Assembly: GCA_934086315.1 (NCBI GenBank)
Contig: CAKOHZ010000001.1
Coordinates: forward strand, 124,001 to 188,000
Length of the DNA: 64,000 bases
Source of the DNA: an uncultured Bacilli bacterium
GTDB lineage: Bacteria; Bacillota_I; Bacilli_A; RF39; UBA660
Reading direction: 5' to 3'
Shown: positions 9,529-17,818 of the stretch, piece by piece
How the letters are laid out: each line of letters begins with the position of its first letter
How positions within the stretch are numbered: position 1 is the first letter of the stretch
The notes under the pieces: model-generated
Told to the model about the DNA's origin: nothing
Databases searched by the model: none
The model's input: the letters and a program-made list of their open reading frames with translations, nothing else
Made by a program: the position numbers and the translations under genes

Positions 9529-9740
9529 ATATAAATAAAATTAAGAATGATGTTATGGCTTTAAAAGATACTAAGTTAAAAATAAAAGTAAATATTGGAA
9601 GAAACAAGTATGAATATTATGAAGGAACAATAGATAAAATATATAATAATTTATTCACCATAAAAACTAATAAAGGATTAAAGTCTTATACATATACCGA
9701 TGTGGCTATAAAGCAAGTAATACTAAGCAAATTTACTTAA
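9525..9740 (+). CDS. veg: Veg family protein, TTG start
   Basis: Veg is a small protein (about 70-90 residues) conserved in Bacillota; in B. subtilis it stimulates biofilm matrix gene expression. Family features here are IKVNIGRNKYEYYEG, FTIKT and the SYTYTDV..QVIL end. The TTG at 9525 overlaps the yabG stop (TTGA), with AAAGGA at a suitable distance. It is preferred over the ATG at 9552, which would remove the conserved N-terminal helix. The yabG-veg order is as in B. subtilis. Confidence 0.85.
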   Translation: MNINKIKNDVMALKDTKLKIKVNIGRNKYEYYEGTIDKIYNNLFTIKTNKGLKSYTYTDVAIKQVILSKFT

Positions 9741-9745
9741 AAAGA

Positions 9746-9774
9746 TTGATATTCAAAAATATTTGTAATATAAT
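9746..9774 (+). promoter_or_regulatory. Sigma-A promoter for spoVG
   Basis: TTGATA (9746-9751), 17 bp, perfect TATAAT (9769-9774). The well-known B. subtilis spoVG promoter is sigma-H dependent; this one looks like a vegetative promoter. Confidence 0.75.
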
Positions 9775-9803
9775 TAAATTAACAAAATGTTAAGGAGGTA
9801 CTT

Positions 9804-10088
9804 ATGGAAATTACATCAGTTAGAATTCGTAAGGTTGAAAGAGAAAATTCTCGTATGAAAGGAATCGCATCAGTAGTAGTAGACAATGCTATCGCTATTC
9901 ATGATATTAGAATTATCGAAGGTGATAATGGACTATTCATTGCTATGCCAAGTCGTAAGACTCCAGTTGGTGAATATAAAGATATAGCTCATCCAATCAA
10001 CCAAGAAGTAAGAACAATGTTTGAAAAAGCTATTCTTGATGCATATGAAAATGCAGAAGATGAAGAAACAACAGAAGATAACGAATAA
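9804..10088 (+). CDS. spoVG: RNA/DNA-binding regulator SpoVG
   Basis: SpoVG is a small nucleic-acid-binding regulator of sporulation, division and virulence traits in Bacillota. The first 84 residues match the family almost throughout: [11 protein letters not shown], the [19 protein letters not shown] strand pair, [11 protein letters not shown] and the IAHPIN..VR helix, with an acidic C-terminal tail. Length 94 is typical. AAGGAGG precedes the ATG by a good distance. It has its own promoter and terminator, so it is monocistronic. Codons are visibly more conserved and less AT-rich than its neighbours, which suggests high expression. Confidence 0.97.
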   Translation: MEITSVRIRKVERENSRMKGIASVVVDNAIAIHDIRIIEGDNGLFIAMPSRKTPVGEYKDIAHPINQEVRTMFEKAILDAYENAEDEETTEDNE

Positions 10089-10099
10089 TTTGTAATCTT

Positions 10100-10124
10100 A
10101 AAGCTACTTAATGTAGCTTTTTTT
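10100..10124 (+). terminator. Rho-independent terminator after spoVG
   Basis: Stem AAAGCTAC/GTAGCTTT (10100-10107 and 10113-10120) with a 5-nt loop and a T run. Confidence 0.85.
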
Positions 10125-10158
10125 CATATATTAAATCTTACAGCATAAGATTTAATAT
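10124..10158 (+). promoter_or_regulatory. Candidate sigma-E-type promoter overlapping a perfect 13-bp palindrome, upstream of yabP
   Basis: TCATATA (10124-10130), 13 bp, CATAAGAT (10144-10151), the same layout as before yabG. A perfect inverted repeat, ATATTAAATCTTA at 10128-10140 and TAAGATTTAATAT at 10146-10158 with loop CAGCA, covers the -35/-10 region. It is followed by CGGGGG and not by a T run, so it is not a terminator. yabP is sigma-E controlled in B. subtilis, which supports the promoter reading. Confidence 0.5.
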
Positions 10159-10171
10159 CGGGGGAAAATAT

Positions 10172-10459
10172 ATGGATAAAAAAGATATAAATGAAACATT
10201 CAATCATATGATTACATTAAATGAAAGAAAAAATATTGTACTTTCAGGTATAAAAAAACTAAATAGTTTTGATGATTCGGAATTCTTCGTTGACAGTATT
10301 ATGGGTGCAATCCTCATTAAAGGAGATAATCTAGAATTATTAAAACTTGATACTTTTCAAGGAACATTATCTATAAAAGGTAAAATAAATTCAGTAAACT
10401 ACCTAGATGACAATAAAAAAATAAAAACCGAAAATATAATGGCAAGGTTATTTAAATAA
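10172..10459 (+). CDS. yabP: Sporulation protein YabP
   Basis: YabP family spore-cortex/coat-associated protein (95 residues). Recognisable parts are NHMITLNERKNIVLSGIKKLNSFD, DSEFFVDSIMGAILIKG, the LDTFQGTLSIKGKINSVNYLDD core and the basic LFK end. In B. subtilis yabP is expressed in the mother cell under sigma-E and is needed for normal sporulation; its biochemical role is unknown. GGGGG lies about 7 nt before the ATG. The stop overlaps the yabQ start (TAATG). The yabP-yabQ-divIC order equals B. subtilis. Confidence 0.88.
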   Translation: MDKKDINETFNHMITLNERKNIVLSGIKKLNSFDDSEFFVDSIMGAILIKGDNLELLKLDTFQGTLSIKGKINSVNYLDDNKKIKTENIMARLFK

Positions 10460-10746
10460 TGACTCTAAATGAACAAATAATCTCATTTATATTTTCTTTT
10501 TTATATGGAATAATAGTAGAAAAACTTTATCAATTATCATATAACTATATTCATACTAAAAAACAAATTTATTGTTTCTTAAATAGTTTATTATTTATGA
10601 TAAATATAACATTAATATATTTTAAGATATTTTATTTAATAAATGATGGAATGATAAATATAATCTTTATTATAATAACTATCTTAACATTCTTATATTT
10701 TAATAATAAAAATTTACAAAAAAAATGTAAAAATATGTGTAATTAA
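10459..10746 (+). CDS. yabQ: Spore cortex protein YabQ-like membrane protein
   Basis: A 95-residue polytopic protein with three hydrophobic segments (about residues 8-24, 38-56 and 64-82). Sequence similarity to YabQ is weak, but the start (NEQIISFIFSFLYGIIVEKLYQ) and the NDGMINI turn fit the family. Position between yabP and divIC and the 1-bp overlap with yabP are as in B. subtilis, where YabQ is needed for cortex formation. It ends in a Lys/Cys-containing cytoplasmic tail (KKCKNMCN). The call rests largely on context. Confidence 0.75.
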   Translation: MTLNEQIISFIFSFLYGIIVEKLYQLSYNYIHTKKQIYCFLNSLLFMINITLIYFKIFYLINDGMINIIFIIITILTFLYFNNKNLQKKCKNMCN

Positions 10747-10775
10747 TTGTATTTACATCTATAGAATATTATAAT
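10747..10775 (+). promoter_or_regulatory. Sigma-A promoter for divIC-tilS-ftsH
   Basis: TTGTAT (10747-10752), 17 bp, TATAAT (10770-10775). An 8-bp inverted repeat (CATCTATA at 10756-10763, TATAGATG at 10776-10783) brackets the -10. Confidence 0.7.
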
Positions 10776-10797
10776 TATAGATGAAAATGGGGTTAAT

Positions 10798-11088
10798 ATG
10801 AAAAAGATGAGTCAAAAAACAAAATTTAGAGTGACTTTTTATACAATAGGCCTTATAATATCTATTGTACTTTGCACAACTTCTTTTTTAACAAATGGAC
10901 GTCAAATAGTCGATAATAAAAAAGAAATGCAAAAGTTAGAACAAGAGTATCAAGACAAACTAGCTGAAGAAGAAGAACTAAAAGATGAAATAAATAAACT
11001 ACAAGATCCTGAATATATGGCTAGATATGCTCGTGAAAAATACTTATATTCTAAAAATAATGAAATAATAATTAAGATAGAGGAATAG
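10798..11088 (+). CDS. divIC: Septum formation initiator DivIC (FtsB family)
   Basis: A 96-residue bitopic division protein: basic cytoplasmic N-terminus, one membrane segment (about residues 12-31), a coiled coil (about 38-68) rich in Glu/Lys/Leu, and the family end DPEYMARYAREKYLYSKNNE. In the septal FtsL-DivIB-DivIC complex it helps activate peptidoglycan synthesis. GGGG lies before the ATG. tilS follows after 12 bp, so the two are probably cotranscribed. Confidence 0.92.
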   Translation: MKKMSQKTKFRVTFYTIGLIISIVLCTTSFLTNGRQIVDNKKEMQKLEQEYQDKLAEEEELKDEINKLQDPEYMARYAREKYLYSKNNEIIIKIEE

Positions 11089-11100
11089 GAAAAGGCCCAA

Positions 11101-12426
11101 ATGGAAGAAGTTTATAATTTTATAAAAAAAGATATAGAATTAAAACCAGACGATATAATTGTCATTGGTGTTTCTGGAGGTCCAGACTCAATGGCTCTTT
11201 TATATATAATGAATGAATTTAAAAATAAAATTGGTTTTAAAATTGTATGTGCTCATGTAAATCACAACAAAAGAGTAGAAAGTGAGCAAGAAAAAATAGA
11301 TTTAGAAAACTATTGTAAAGAAAATGATATTATATTTGAATACATTAAGATTACTAAATGGGGAGACGATAATTTTCATAATGAAGCAAGAAGCGTTAGA
11401 TATAACTTCTTTGAAGAGTTAGTTGAAAATTATGGAGCCAAATACTTAATGACAGCTCACCAAGGTGATGACTTAATGGAAACAATCTTAATGCGTATCG
11501 TAAGAGGTTCAACTTTAAAAGGATATAGTGGATTTAGTAGAATAGTTGATAAAGGTAATTACAAAATAGTAAGACCATTAATAACTGTTACTAAAGACGA
11601 AATAAATAGATTTGATGAAGAACATAATATTAAATATGCAATAGATGAATCAAATAATGAAGACCACTATACAAGAAATAGATATAGACACACAGTACTT
11701 CCGTTCTTAAAGAATGAAGAACCTAATGTACATAAGAAATTCTTAAAGTTTAGTGAGACTCTACTAGAAAATAGTAATTACATCGATACAGAAGCAAGAA
11801 AAGTATTTAATAAAGTATTCCAAAATGGAGCACTAGAAGTAGATAAATTTATACAACTAGAGCATGTAATACAAACAAAGATAATTTATAACATACTTGA
11901 AAGAATATATGGTGATGATCTTCTAATTATAGGAGATGCTCATGTAGAGCTAATATTTGATCTAATTAAATCAAGTAAATCAAATAGTGTAGTTCACTTA
12001 CCAAACAATGTAATAGTTATAAAGTCATACAATGAACTTACATTTAGTTTTGATGAAGACGAATATGATACTTATGAAATAGAAATAGAAAGAATAGTAA
12101 ATCTACCAAATGGCAAAATAATAGAAAGAGTTGAAGACAGCAACGATACATCAAATTATACCATAAGAATAAATAGTAGTGAGGTTAAACTTCCATTATA
12201 CGTAAGAAATAGAAGAGATGGAGATAAAATGGAAGTAAAAGGAATGAATGGTAGAAAAAAAATAAGTGATATATTCATCAATGAAAAAATTAAAATAAGT
12301 GATAGAAATACATGGCCAGTAGTACTAGATTCAGAAGATAATATAGTATGGTTACCAGGAATCAAAAAGTCAAAATTTGACAAAAAAAATACAGAAGAGT
12401 ATGATATAATACTAAGATATTATTAG
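11101..12426 (+). CDS. tilS: tRNA(Ile) lysidine synthetase
   Basis: TilS ligates lysine to C34 of the CAU-anticodon tRNA-Ile using ATP, which allows AUA decoding; this is important in a genome so rich in AUA codons. The PP-loop SGGPDSMA near residue 24, HVNHNKR, TAHQGDDLMET and the C-terminal TilS domain (RNRRDGDKM, GMNGRKKISDIFINEKI, VWLPGI) are visible. Length 441 is normal. AGGAAAAGG precedes the ATG. In B. subtilis hprT follows; it is absent here, and ftsH is next. Confidence 0.95.
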   Translation: MEEVYNFIKKDIELKPDDIIVIGVSGGPDSMALLYIMNEFKNKIGFKIVCAHVNHNKRVESEQEKIDLENYCKENDIIFEYIKITKWGDDNFHNEARSVRYNFFEELVENYGAKYLMTAHQGDDLMETILMRIVRGSTLKGYSGFSRIVDKGNYKIVRPLITVTKDEINRFDEEHNIKYAIDESNNEDHYTRNRYRHTVLPFLKNEEPNVHKKFLKFSETLLENSNYIDTEARKVFNKVFQNGALEVDKFIQLEHVIQTKIIYNILERIYGDDLLIIGDAHVELIFDLIKSSKSNSVVHLPNNVIVIKSYNELTFSFDEDEYDTYEIEIERIVNLPNGKIIERVEDSNDTSNYTIRINSSEVKLPLYVRNRRDGDKMEVKGMNGRKKISDIFINEKIKISDRNTWPVVLDSEDNIVWLPGIKKSKFDKKNTEEYDIILRYY

Positions 12427-12443
12427 AAGAAAGGAAGAGAAAA

Positions 12444-14420
12444 ATGAACATAAAAAAGAGCAAAAAAACTATGAATTTTATGCCTTACTTAATACTTATG
12501 ATTGTAGTATTTGGTACATATTTATTCATAAATACAGCAGGAACTAAAATAAACAAATTAGATTATAATCAGTTTACAACAGAACTAAGTAGTGGAAAAG
12601 TTACAGAATTAAATGTAACACCAAAAAGTAGTTCAGGAGTATATATACTAACAGGTAAGTTAGAAGGATATAAAAAGGGAGAAACATTCACTGTTCAAGT
12701 ACCATATACAGATACAGTAATTTCTACAATATATGAAAATGCTGAAAAATATAACTTGAAAGTTGAAACAAATACAAATCCAGAAAATAGTGTATGGCTA
12801 TCAGTATTATTCAATATTGTACCAATCATTATATTTGGAGTATTCATCTATATGATGCTTATCAAAATGGGTAATAATGGTAAAGGAACATTTGATTTCT
12901 CTAAGAGTAGAGCTAAATTATCAGAAGATGGTGGAACTAAAACATTTAAAGATGTAGCTGGACTTAAAGAAGAAAAAGAAGAAGTACAAGAGTTAATAGA
13001 TTTCTTAAAAAATCCTAAAAAATTTACTAAAATGGGAGCAAGAATTCCAAAAGGTGTATTATTAGTAGGTCCTCCAGGAACAGGTAAAACATTACTAGCA
13101 AAAGCAGTAGCTGGAGAAGCAAAAGTACCATTCTTCTACATAAGCGGTTCAGACTTTGTAGAATTATTCGTAGGTGTAGGAGCATCTCGTGTAAGAGATA
13201 TGTTCAAACAAGCTAAACAAACAGCACCATGTTTAATATTTATAGATGAAATAGATGCAGTAGGACGTGAAAGAGGAACAGGTTTAGGTGGAGGACATGA
13301 CGAAAGAGAACAAACACTTAACCAATTACTTTCAGAAATGGATGGTTTCAGTGAAAACGAAGGAATTATAATCATAGCTGCAACAAATAGACCAGATGTA
13401 TTAGACCCAGCATTACTTCGTCCAGGAAGATTCGATAGACAAGTAACAGTTGGAAGACCAGATGTAAAAGAAAGAGAGGAAATATTAAAAGTACATGCTA
13501 AAAACAAAATACTTGCAAAAGAAGTTAAGTTAAAGCATATAGCTGAAAGAACACCAGGTTACTCAGGTGCTGATTTAGAAAACTTACTAAACGAAGCAGC
13601 ACTTCTAGCAGTAAGAAGAAATAAAGAAGCAATCACTATGGATGAAATAGATGAAGCTAGCGATAGAGTATTAATGGGACCAGCTAAAACAAGTAGAAAA
13701 GTAACAGACTACGAAAAGAAAATAGTTTCATATCATGAAGCAGGACATGCAGTAAGTGGTATCGTACTTCCAAATGGAGAAGAAGTACATAAGATAACAA
13801 TCATACCTCGTGGTATGGCTGGTGGATATACACAAATGTTACCAAAAGAAGAAAGAACACTTGTATATACTAAAGACGAATTAGAAGAACAAATCATAAC
13901 ATTACTTTCAGGTCGTGTTAGTGAAGAAATGTATTGTCATGAACAATCAACAGGAGCAAGTGATGACTTCAAGAGAGCCACTAAAATAGCAAGAAGTATG
14001 GTAACTGAATATGGTATGTCTTCATTAGGACCAGTTCAATTAGAACATAGAAGCGAAAGTGTTTTCTTAGGAAGAGATTATAATCAAACCAAAAACTTCT
14101 CAGATCAAGTAGCACACGAAATAGATCAAGAAGTTAGAAAGATTATAGATGAATGTTATGAAAAAGCTAAAGAAATACTAAGAACTCATAAAAAACTAGT
14201 AGACGTTTTAGCTGAAACTCTAATGACTAAAGAAACACTAACTAAAGAAGAAATAGAAGATTTAGTAGAAGCTAACAGTGATATCAAAATCAAAAGAGAA
14301 GAAAAAATGTCAGATCTAATTGAAGAAGATATCAAAGAAGAAAAAGAAGAAGCTAAAGAAAAAAATGATGAAACTAAATCAAAAAAAGCAAAAACTTCTA
14401 AAAAAGAAACTGAAGAGTAG
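12444..14420 (+). CDS. ftsH: ATP-dependent zinc metalloprotease FtsH
   Basis: Membrane-bound AAA+ protease that degrades membrane and regulatory proteins as a hexamer. Two membrane segments (about residues 13-30 and 112-135) flank the external domain. The AAA module shows Walker A GPPGTGKT near 210, Walker [15 protein letters not shown] and the arginine-finger region RPGRFDR. The zinc motif HEAGH is near residue 431. The last 45 residues form a Lys/Glu-rich tail with no obvious fold. AAAGGAAG precedes the ATG. Confidence 0.97.
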   Translation: MNIKKSKKTMNFMPYLILMIVVFGTYLFINTAGTKINKLDYNQFTTELSSGKVTELNVTPKSSSGVYILTGKLEGYKKGETFTVQVPYTDTVISTIYENAEKYNLKVETNTNPENSVWLSVLFNIVPIIIFGVFIYMMLIKMGNNGKGTFDFSKSRAKLSEDGGTKTFKDVAGLKEEKEEVQELIDFLKNPKKFTKMGARIPKGVLLVGPPGTGKTLLAKAVAGEAKVPFFYISGSDFVELFVGVGASRVRDMFKQAKQTAPCLIFIDEIDAVGRERGTGLGGGHDEREQTLNQLLSEMDGFSENEGIIIIAATNRPDVLDPALLRPGRFDRQVTVGRPDVKEREEILKVHAKNKILAKEVKLKHIAERTPGYSGADLENLLNEAALLAVRRNKEAITMDEIDEASDRVLMGPAKTSRKVTDYEKKIVSYHEAGHAVSGIVLPNGEEVHKITIIPRGMAGGYTQMLPKEERTLVYTKDELEEQIITLLSGRVSEEMYCHEQSTGASDDFKRATKIARSMVTEYGMSSLGPVQLEHRSESVFLGRDYNQTKNFSDQVAHEIDQEVRKIIDECYEKAKEILRTHKKLVDVLAETLMTKETLTKEEIEDLVEANSDIKIKREEKMSDLIEEDIKEEKEEAKEKNDETKSKKAKTSKKETEE

Positions 14421-14438
14421 AAATACTCTTTTTATTTT
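14414..14438 (+). terminator. Terminator after ftsH
   Basis: AGAGTA/TACTCT stem (14414-14419, 14424-14429) with a GAAA loop and a T-rich tail. It overlaps the ftsH stop codon. Confidence 0.65.
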
Positions 14439-14503
14439 GATATAATATCAAATCAAGCAAGAAGTCAAATGAACTAAAAACACTAAAAAAAATATATTGA
14501 AAG

Positions 14504-14512
14504 TGTTATAAT
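14504..14512 (+). promoter_or_regulatory. Extended -10 promoter for tsaB-rimI-tsaD
   Basis: TGTTATAAT at 14504-14512; no good -35 hexamer at 17 bp. Confidence 0.55.
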
Positions 14513-14534
14513 ATAACAAGAAAAGAGGAGTACT

Positions 14535-15080
14535 ATGATTTTATTTATTGATACACATACAGAACTGATAACAATTGCACTTAAAACAAAAGATAATCTA
14601 TTTATAAAAACAAAAGAAAGTGAATATAGTCATTCAATATATACAATGCCTATGATTGAAGAAATATTTAAAGAGAATAACTTAAATGTTAAAGACTTAG
14701 ATGAAATAGTAGTAGTAAATGGCCCAGGTAGTTTCACCGGTATAAGAATAGGCCTTTCAATAGCTAAAACTATCGCATATGCATTAAATTTAAAAATACA
14801 TACAATATCAAGCTTAAAAGCATACTTAATAAGTAGTAATGTCAAAGAAGATAAAATGGCTGTTATAGAAGATAACAAAGGATACTACATATGTGCTTTT
14901 GATAAAGATAATAATACAATCGTAGAAGAAACATACAAAGAGGAAAATCCATATAAATATACTGAAGTAGAACACAAGCTAGATATTAATAAAATAATAG
15001 AATACGTAAATAAATTTGAAAGTGAAAATCCTCATCATATAAAAGCAAATTATATAAAGAAAATAGAGGTAGAAAAATAA
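14535..15080 (+). CDS. tsaB: tRNA threonylcarbamoyladenosine biosynthesis protein TsaB
   Basis: TsaB is the non-catalytic ASKHA-fold partner of TsaD in making t6A37 on ANN-decoding tRNAs. Visible are the N-terminal ILFIDTHTELITIAL strand pair, HSIYTMPMIEE and the family motif GPGSFTGIRIGLSIAKTIA. At 181 residues it is shorter than usual (about 230), with the C-terminal half reduced. AGAGGAG precedes the ATG. The stop overlaps the rimI ATG by 1 bp, giving a tight tsaB-rimI-tsaD operon as in many Bacillota. Confidence 0.93.
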   Translation: MILFIDTHTELITIALKTKDNLFIKTKESEYSHSIYTMPMIEEIFKENNLNVKDLDEIVVVNGPGSFTGIRIGLSIAKTIAYALNLKIHTISSLKAYLISSNVKEDKMAVIEDNKGYYICAFDKDNNTIVEETYKEENPYKYTEVEHKLDINKIIEYVNKFESENPHHIKANYIKKIEVEK

Positions 15081-15412
15081 TGATAGAAAAAGAAATATTA
15101 AGCGATACTGATTCAGTTTATAATTACATAGATAACGATAAAGTACTTGGATACTTAGAAATAAGACTAGTAGATGGTGTTATAGATATAATGAATATAT
15201 TTGTAAATGAAGAAAATAGAAAACAAGGAATAGCTACTTCTCTAATGGAAGAAATGTTTAATAAAGAAGACTATAGTAGAATAATGCTTGAAGTAAATGA
15301 GCACAATGATGAAGCAATAAGACTATATAATAAACTTGGCTTTAAAGAAATAAGTTTAAGAGATAGATACTATGGAGAAGATACAGCTATAATAATGGAA
15401 AAGGTGAAATAA
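15080..15412 (+). CDS. rimI: Ribosomal protein S18 alanine N-acetyltransferase-like GNAT protein
   Basis: Short GNAT-fold acetyltransferase, RimI type by sequence and operon position. The acetyl-CoA loop appears as RKQGIATSL, followed by MLEVNEHNDEAIRLYNKLGFKEIS, the canonical RimI beta-5/alpha-4 segment, and RDRYYGEDTAIIMEK at the end. At 110 residues it lacks part of the N-terminal region of typical RimI (about 150), so its substrate is uncertain. It overlaps tsaB and tsaD by 1 bp each. Confidence 0.85.
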   Translation: MIEKEILSDTDSVYNYIDNDKVLGYLEIRLVDGVIDIMNIFVNEENRKQGIATSLMEEMFNKEDYSRIMLEVNEHNDEAIRLYNKLGFKEISLRDRYYGEDTAIIMEKVK

Positions 15413-16425
15413 TGAAAGATGTATATATTTTAGCAGTAGAATCTTCTTGTGATGAAACAAGCGTAAGCATAATTAAAAATGGAAAAGAAGACATAGCTAC
15501 AATAATAAATTCACAAATAGATGTACATACTAAATACGGAGGAGTAGTTCCAGAAGTTGCAAGTCGTCTACATTTAGAAAATATTACCATGGTAATAGAT
15601 CAATGTTTAGAAAAAGCTAATATGAAGTTAGAAGATATGGATGCATTTGCTTGTACATATGCTCCAGGCTTACTTGGAAGTCTCTTAGTAGGAGTAGAAG
15701 CAACTAAAGCCTTATCATTCATATATAATAAGCCCTTTATAGCAGTAAATCATATGATGGGACACATATATGCTAACATGATAGGAAACACTCTAGAATA
15801 CCCTCTTTTATCTCTTATAGTGTCAGGTGGACATACTGACTTAATACTAATGGAAACAGAAGATTCATTCAAATATTTAGGCCAAACACTTGATGATGCA
15901 ATAGGTGAAGCATATGACAAAGTTGCAAGAATACTAGATCTTCCATATCCAGGAGGACCAAATGTAGAAAAATATGCACTAGATGGAAACCCTACATATA
16001 AAATGCCAAATATACTTAATGATGACTCATTCAATTTTAGTTTTAGTGGCATCAAAAGTCACTGTAATAACATAGTTCATAATGAACATCAAAGAGGTAA
16101 TGAAATAAATAAAAAAGACTTAGCTAGATCATTCCAAGATTGCGTAACAGCACACTTAGTAGATAAAACTAAAAAAGCACTACTTAAATATAATTTAAAA
16201 ACTTTATTAATTAGTGGAGGGGTAGCAAGTAATTCACATATTAGAGAGTCTCTAAAAGAAATGTGCGAAAGTATTGGAGTTACTATGCATATGCCAGAAA
16301 AAAAATACTGCACAGATAATGCAGCAATGATAGGAGCAGCAGCATACATTCTATATAAGAATAATAAATTTGCTCCATTAAGTACTAATGCTCAAAGCAA
16401 TGTAAAACTTACTAGTATAAAATAA
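15412..16425 (+). CDS. tsaD: tRNA N6-adenosine threonylcarbamoyltransferase TsaD
   Basis: TsaD transfers the threonylcarbamoyl group to A37 of tRNA. Key parts are ESSCDETSVSI at the N-terminus, the metal-binding HMMGH, VSGGHTDL, the GEAYDKVARILDLPYPGGP loop, FSFSGIKS and ISGGVASNSHIRE. Length 337 is full. It is the last gene of the operon and runs into a strong bidirectional terminator shared with the convergent GtrA-family gene. Confidence 0.97.
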   Translation: MKDVYILAVESSCDETSVSIIKNGKEDIATIINSQIDVHTKYGGVVPEVASRLHLENITMVIDQCLEKANMKLEDMDAFACTYAPGLLGSLLVGVEATKALSFIYNKPFIAVNHMMGHIYANMIGNTLEYPLLSLIVSGGHTDLILMETEDSFKYLGQTLDDAIGEAYDKVARILDLPYPGGPNVEKYALDGNPTYKMPNILNDDSFNFSFSGIKSHCNNIVHNEHQRGNEINKKDLARSFQDCVTAHLVDKTKKALLKYNLKTLLISGGVASNSHIRESLKEMCESIGVTMHMPEKKYCTDNAAMIGAAAYILYKNNKFAPLSTNAQSNVKLTSIK

Positions 16426-16456
16426 AAACTCTTTTTTAAAGAGTTTTTATTTTTTC
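16424..16456. terminator. Bidirectional terminator between tsaD and the GtrA-family gene
   Basis: Perfect 11-bp stem AAAAACTCTTT/AAAGAGTTTTT (16424-16434, 16438-16448) with a 3-nt loop and T-rich flanks on both strands. Confidence 0.88.
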
Positions 16457-16878
16457 TTAAATACTAATAATTTACTAAGTACATAGTTTAATATTGTAAC
16501 AACAACTTGAACTACTAACTTCATAATTTTATCATTAAAATGAAGCAGTGTTACAAATACAAACATAATACCCATATCCATAAGAAGTGTCGCTATTCTA
16601 GAACCATAGAAACTAGCAGCTTCTTTTAATTTATCTTTTCTTTTACTCTTAAATACAAATATTCTATTAGCAAAATATGCAAATGTAACACAACATATCC
16701 AAGAAATAATATTAGCAAGTTGTAATTGAAAAGCATTTTCTGGATCTAAGAATGTATATACACAGAAATAATAAGTTCCAAGACTTACAACTGTAGTTAA
16801 TCCACCAACTATTAAATAATTTATTATTTCTTCATACTTTTTATATAAATTCCAAACTTTTTTTAATAACTTTTTCAT
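16447..16878 (-). CDS. GtrA family membrane protein
   Basis: Small polytopic GtrA/DPMS-type protein (143 residues) with four hydrophobic segments (first around INYLIVGGLTTVVSLGTYYF). The family acts with polyprenyl-phosphate glycosyltransferases, probably to flip or anchor lipid-linked sugars. The ATG at 16878 lies 1 bp after the upstream glycosyltransferase stop; a further ATG at 16899 would overlap that gene by 20 bp. The pair forms a GtrB-GtrA type module for modifying surface glycopolymers. Confidence 0.85.
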   Translation of the reverse strand: MKKLLKKVWNLYKKYEEIINYLIVGGLTTVVSLGTYYFCVYTFLDPENAFQLQLANIISWICCVTFAYFANRIFVFKSKRKDKLKEAASFYGSRIATLLMDMGIMFVFVTLLHFNDKIMKLVVQVVVTILNYVLSKLLVFKKK

Positions 16879-16879
16879 A

Positions 16880-17806
16880 TTATAAGAAATCCTCATCAAA
16901 ACCTATACGTTCACGAGCAATAAATATTGGTCTTCTCTTAGTTTCGTTATATGTTTTTCCTAAGTACTCACCAATAATTCCTAAGAATATTAATTGAATA
17001 CCTCCCAAGAATAACATTACGCACATTAAAGATGCATATCCAGGAGTATCTACTCCAGTAGTAAATGTTTTAACAAGTATAACTATTAAGTATATAAATG
17101 CTATAAAACTAGTAAGAACACCAGTATATGTCGCAAATCTAAGTGGTTTAGTACTAAAACTAACTATACCATCAAAAGCATAATTAAGAAGTTTAAGTTT
17201 ATTCCATTTAGAAACTCCAGCTTTTCTTTCTTTAACTTTATATGAATCATAATAAGTTCTAAAACCTACATAACTAAATATACCTTTAGAAAATCTATTT
17301 CTTTCACTCATTTCAAGTATAGCATCTACAACATTTCTTCTAAACATTCTAAAATCTGATGCGCCATCAACTATTTCCATATTAGAAAGTTTACCCATTA
17401 ACTTATAGAACATTCTCTGAAGTCCTCTTTTTTCTTTTTGTTTTTGACACATACAAACAGCATCATATTGATCATTTTCTCTTAAAAACTTATACATTTT
17501 TACAAGATAAGATGGATCTTGTTGTAAATCACAATCTATTATACAAGTAAACTCTGCTTTAGAGTGTAAAAACCCCGCATACATCGCAGCTTCTTTTCCA
17601 AAATTCTTTGAAAAACTAACAATTTTTACACATTCATCATCCTTTTTATGTAATTCTTTTAATTTTTGTAGTGTTTTATCCTTTGAACCATCATCTACAA
17701 AAATAAAGTTGTGTTTAATTCCTTTTAATGCTTCATTAACTGCATCATAAAAGTTAAAAATATTTTCTTCTTCATTATATGCAGGTACAATAATATCTAA
17801 TTTCAT
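16880..17806 (-). CDS. Polyprenyl-phosphate glycosyltransferase, GT2 (GtrB/CsbB-like)
   Basis: Family 2 glycosyltransferase of the DPM1/GtrB type, which loads a sugar from its nucleotide donor onto undecaprenyl phosphate at the inner membrane face. The N-terminal GT-A domain shows IVPAYNEEENI, FVDDGSKDKT and the metal-binding IIDCDLQQDP. Two C-terminal membrane segments (about residues 230-255 and 265-290) are typical. AGGAG precedes the ATG. It lies between the dCMP deaminase gene (12 bp upstream) and gtrA in one minus-strand operon. Confidence 0.92.
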   Translation of the reverse strand: MKLDIIVPAYNEEENIFNFYDAVNEALKGIKHNFIFVDDGSKDKTLQKLKELHKKDDECVKIVSFSKNFGKEAAMYAGFLHSKAEFTCIIDCDLQQDPSYLVKMYKFLRENDQYDAVCMCQKQKEKRGLQRMFYKLMGKLSNMEIVDGASDFRMFRRNVVDAILEMSERNRFSKGIFSYVGFRTYYDSYKVKERKAGVSKWNKLKLLNYAFDGIVSFSTKPLRFATYTGVLTSFIAFIYLIVILVKTFTTGVDTPGYASLMCVMLFLGGIQLIFLGIIGEYLGKTYNETKRRPIFIARERIGFDEDFL

Positions 17807-17818
17807 TTAATCTTACTC

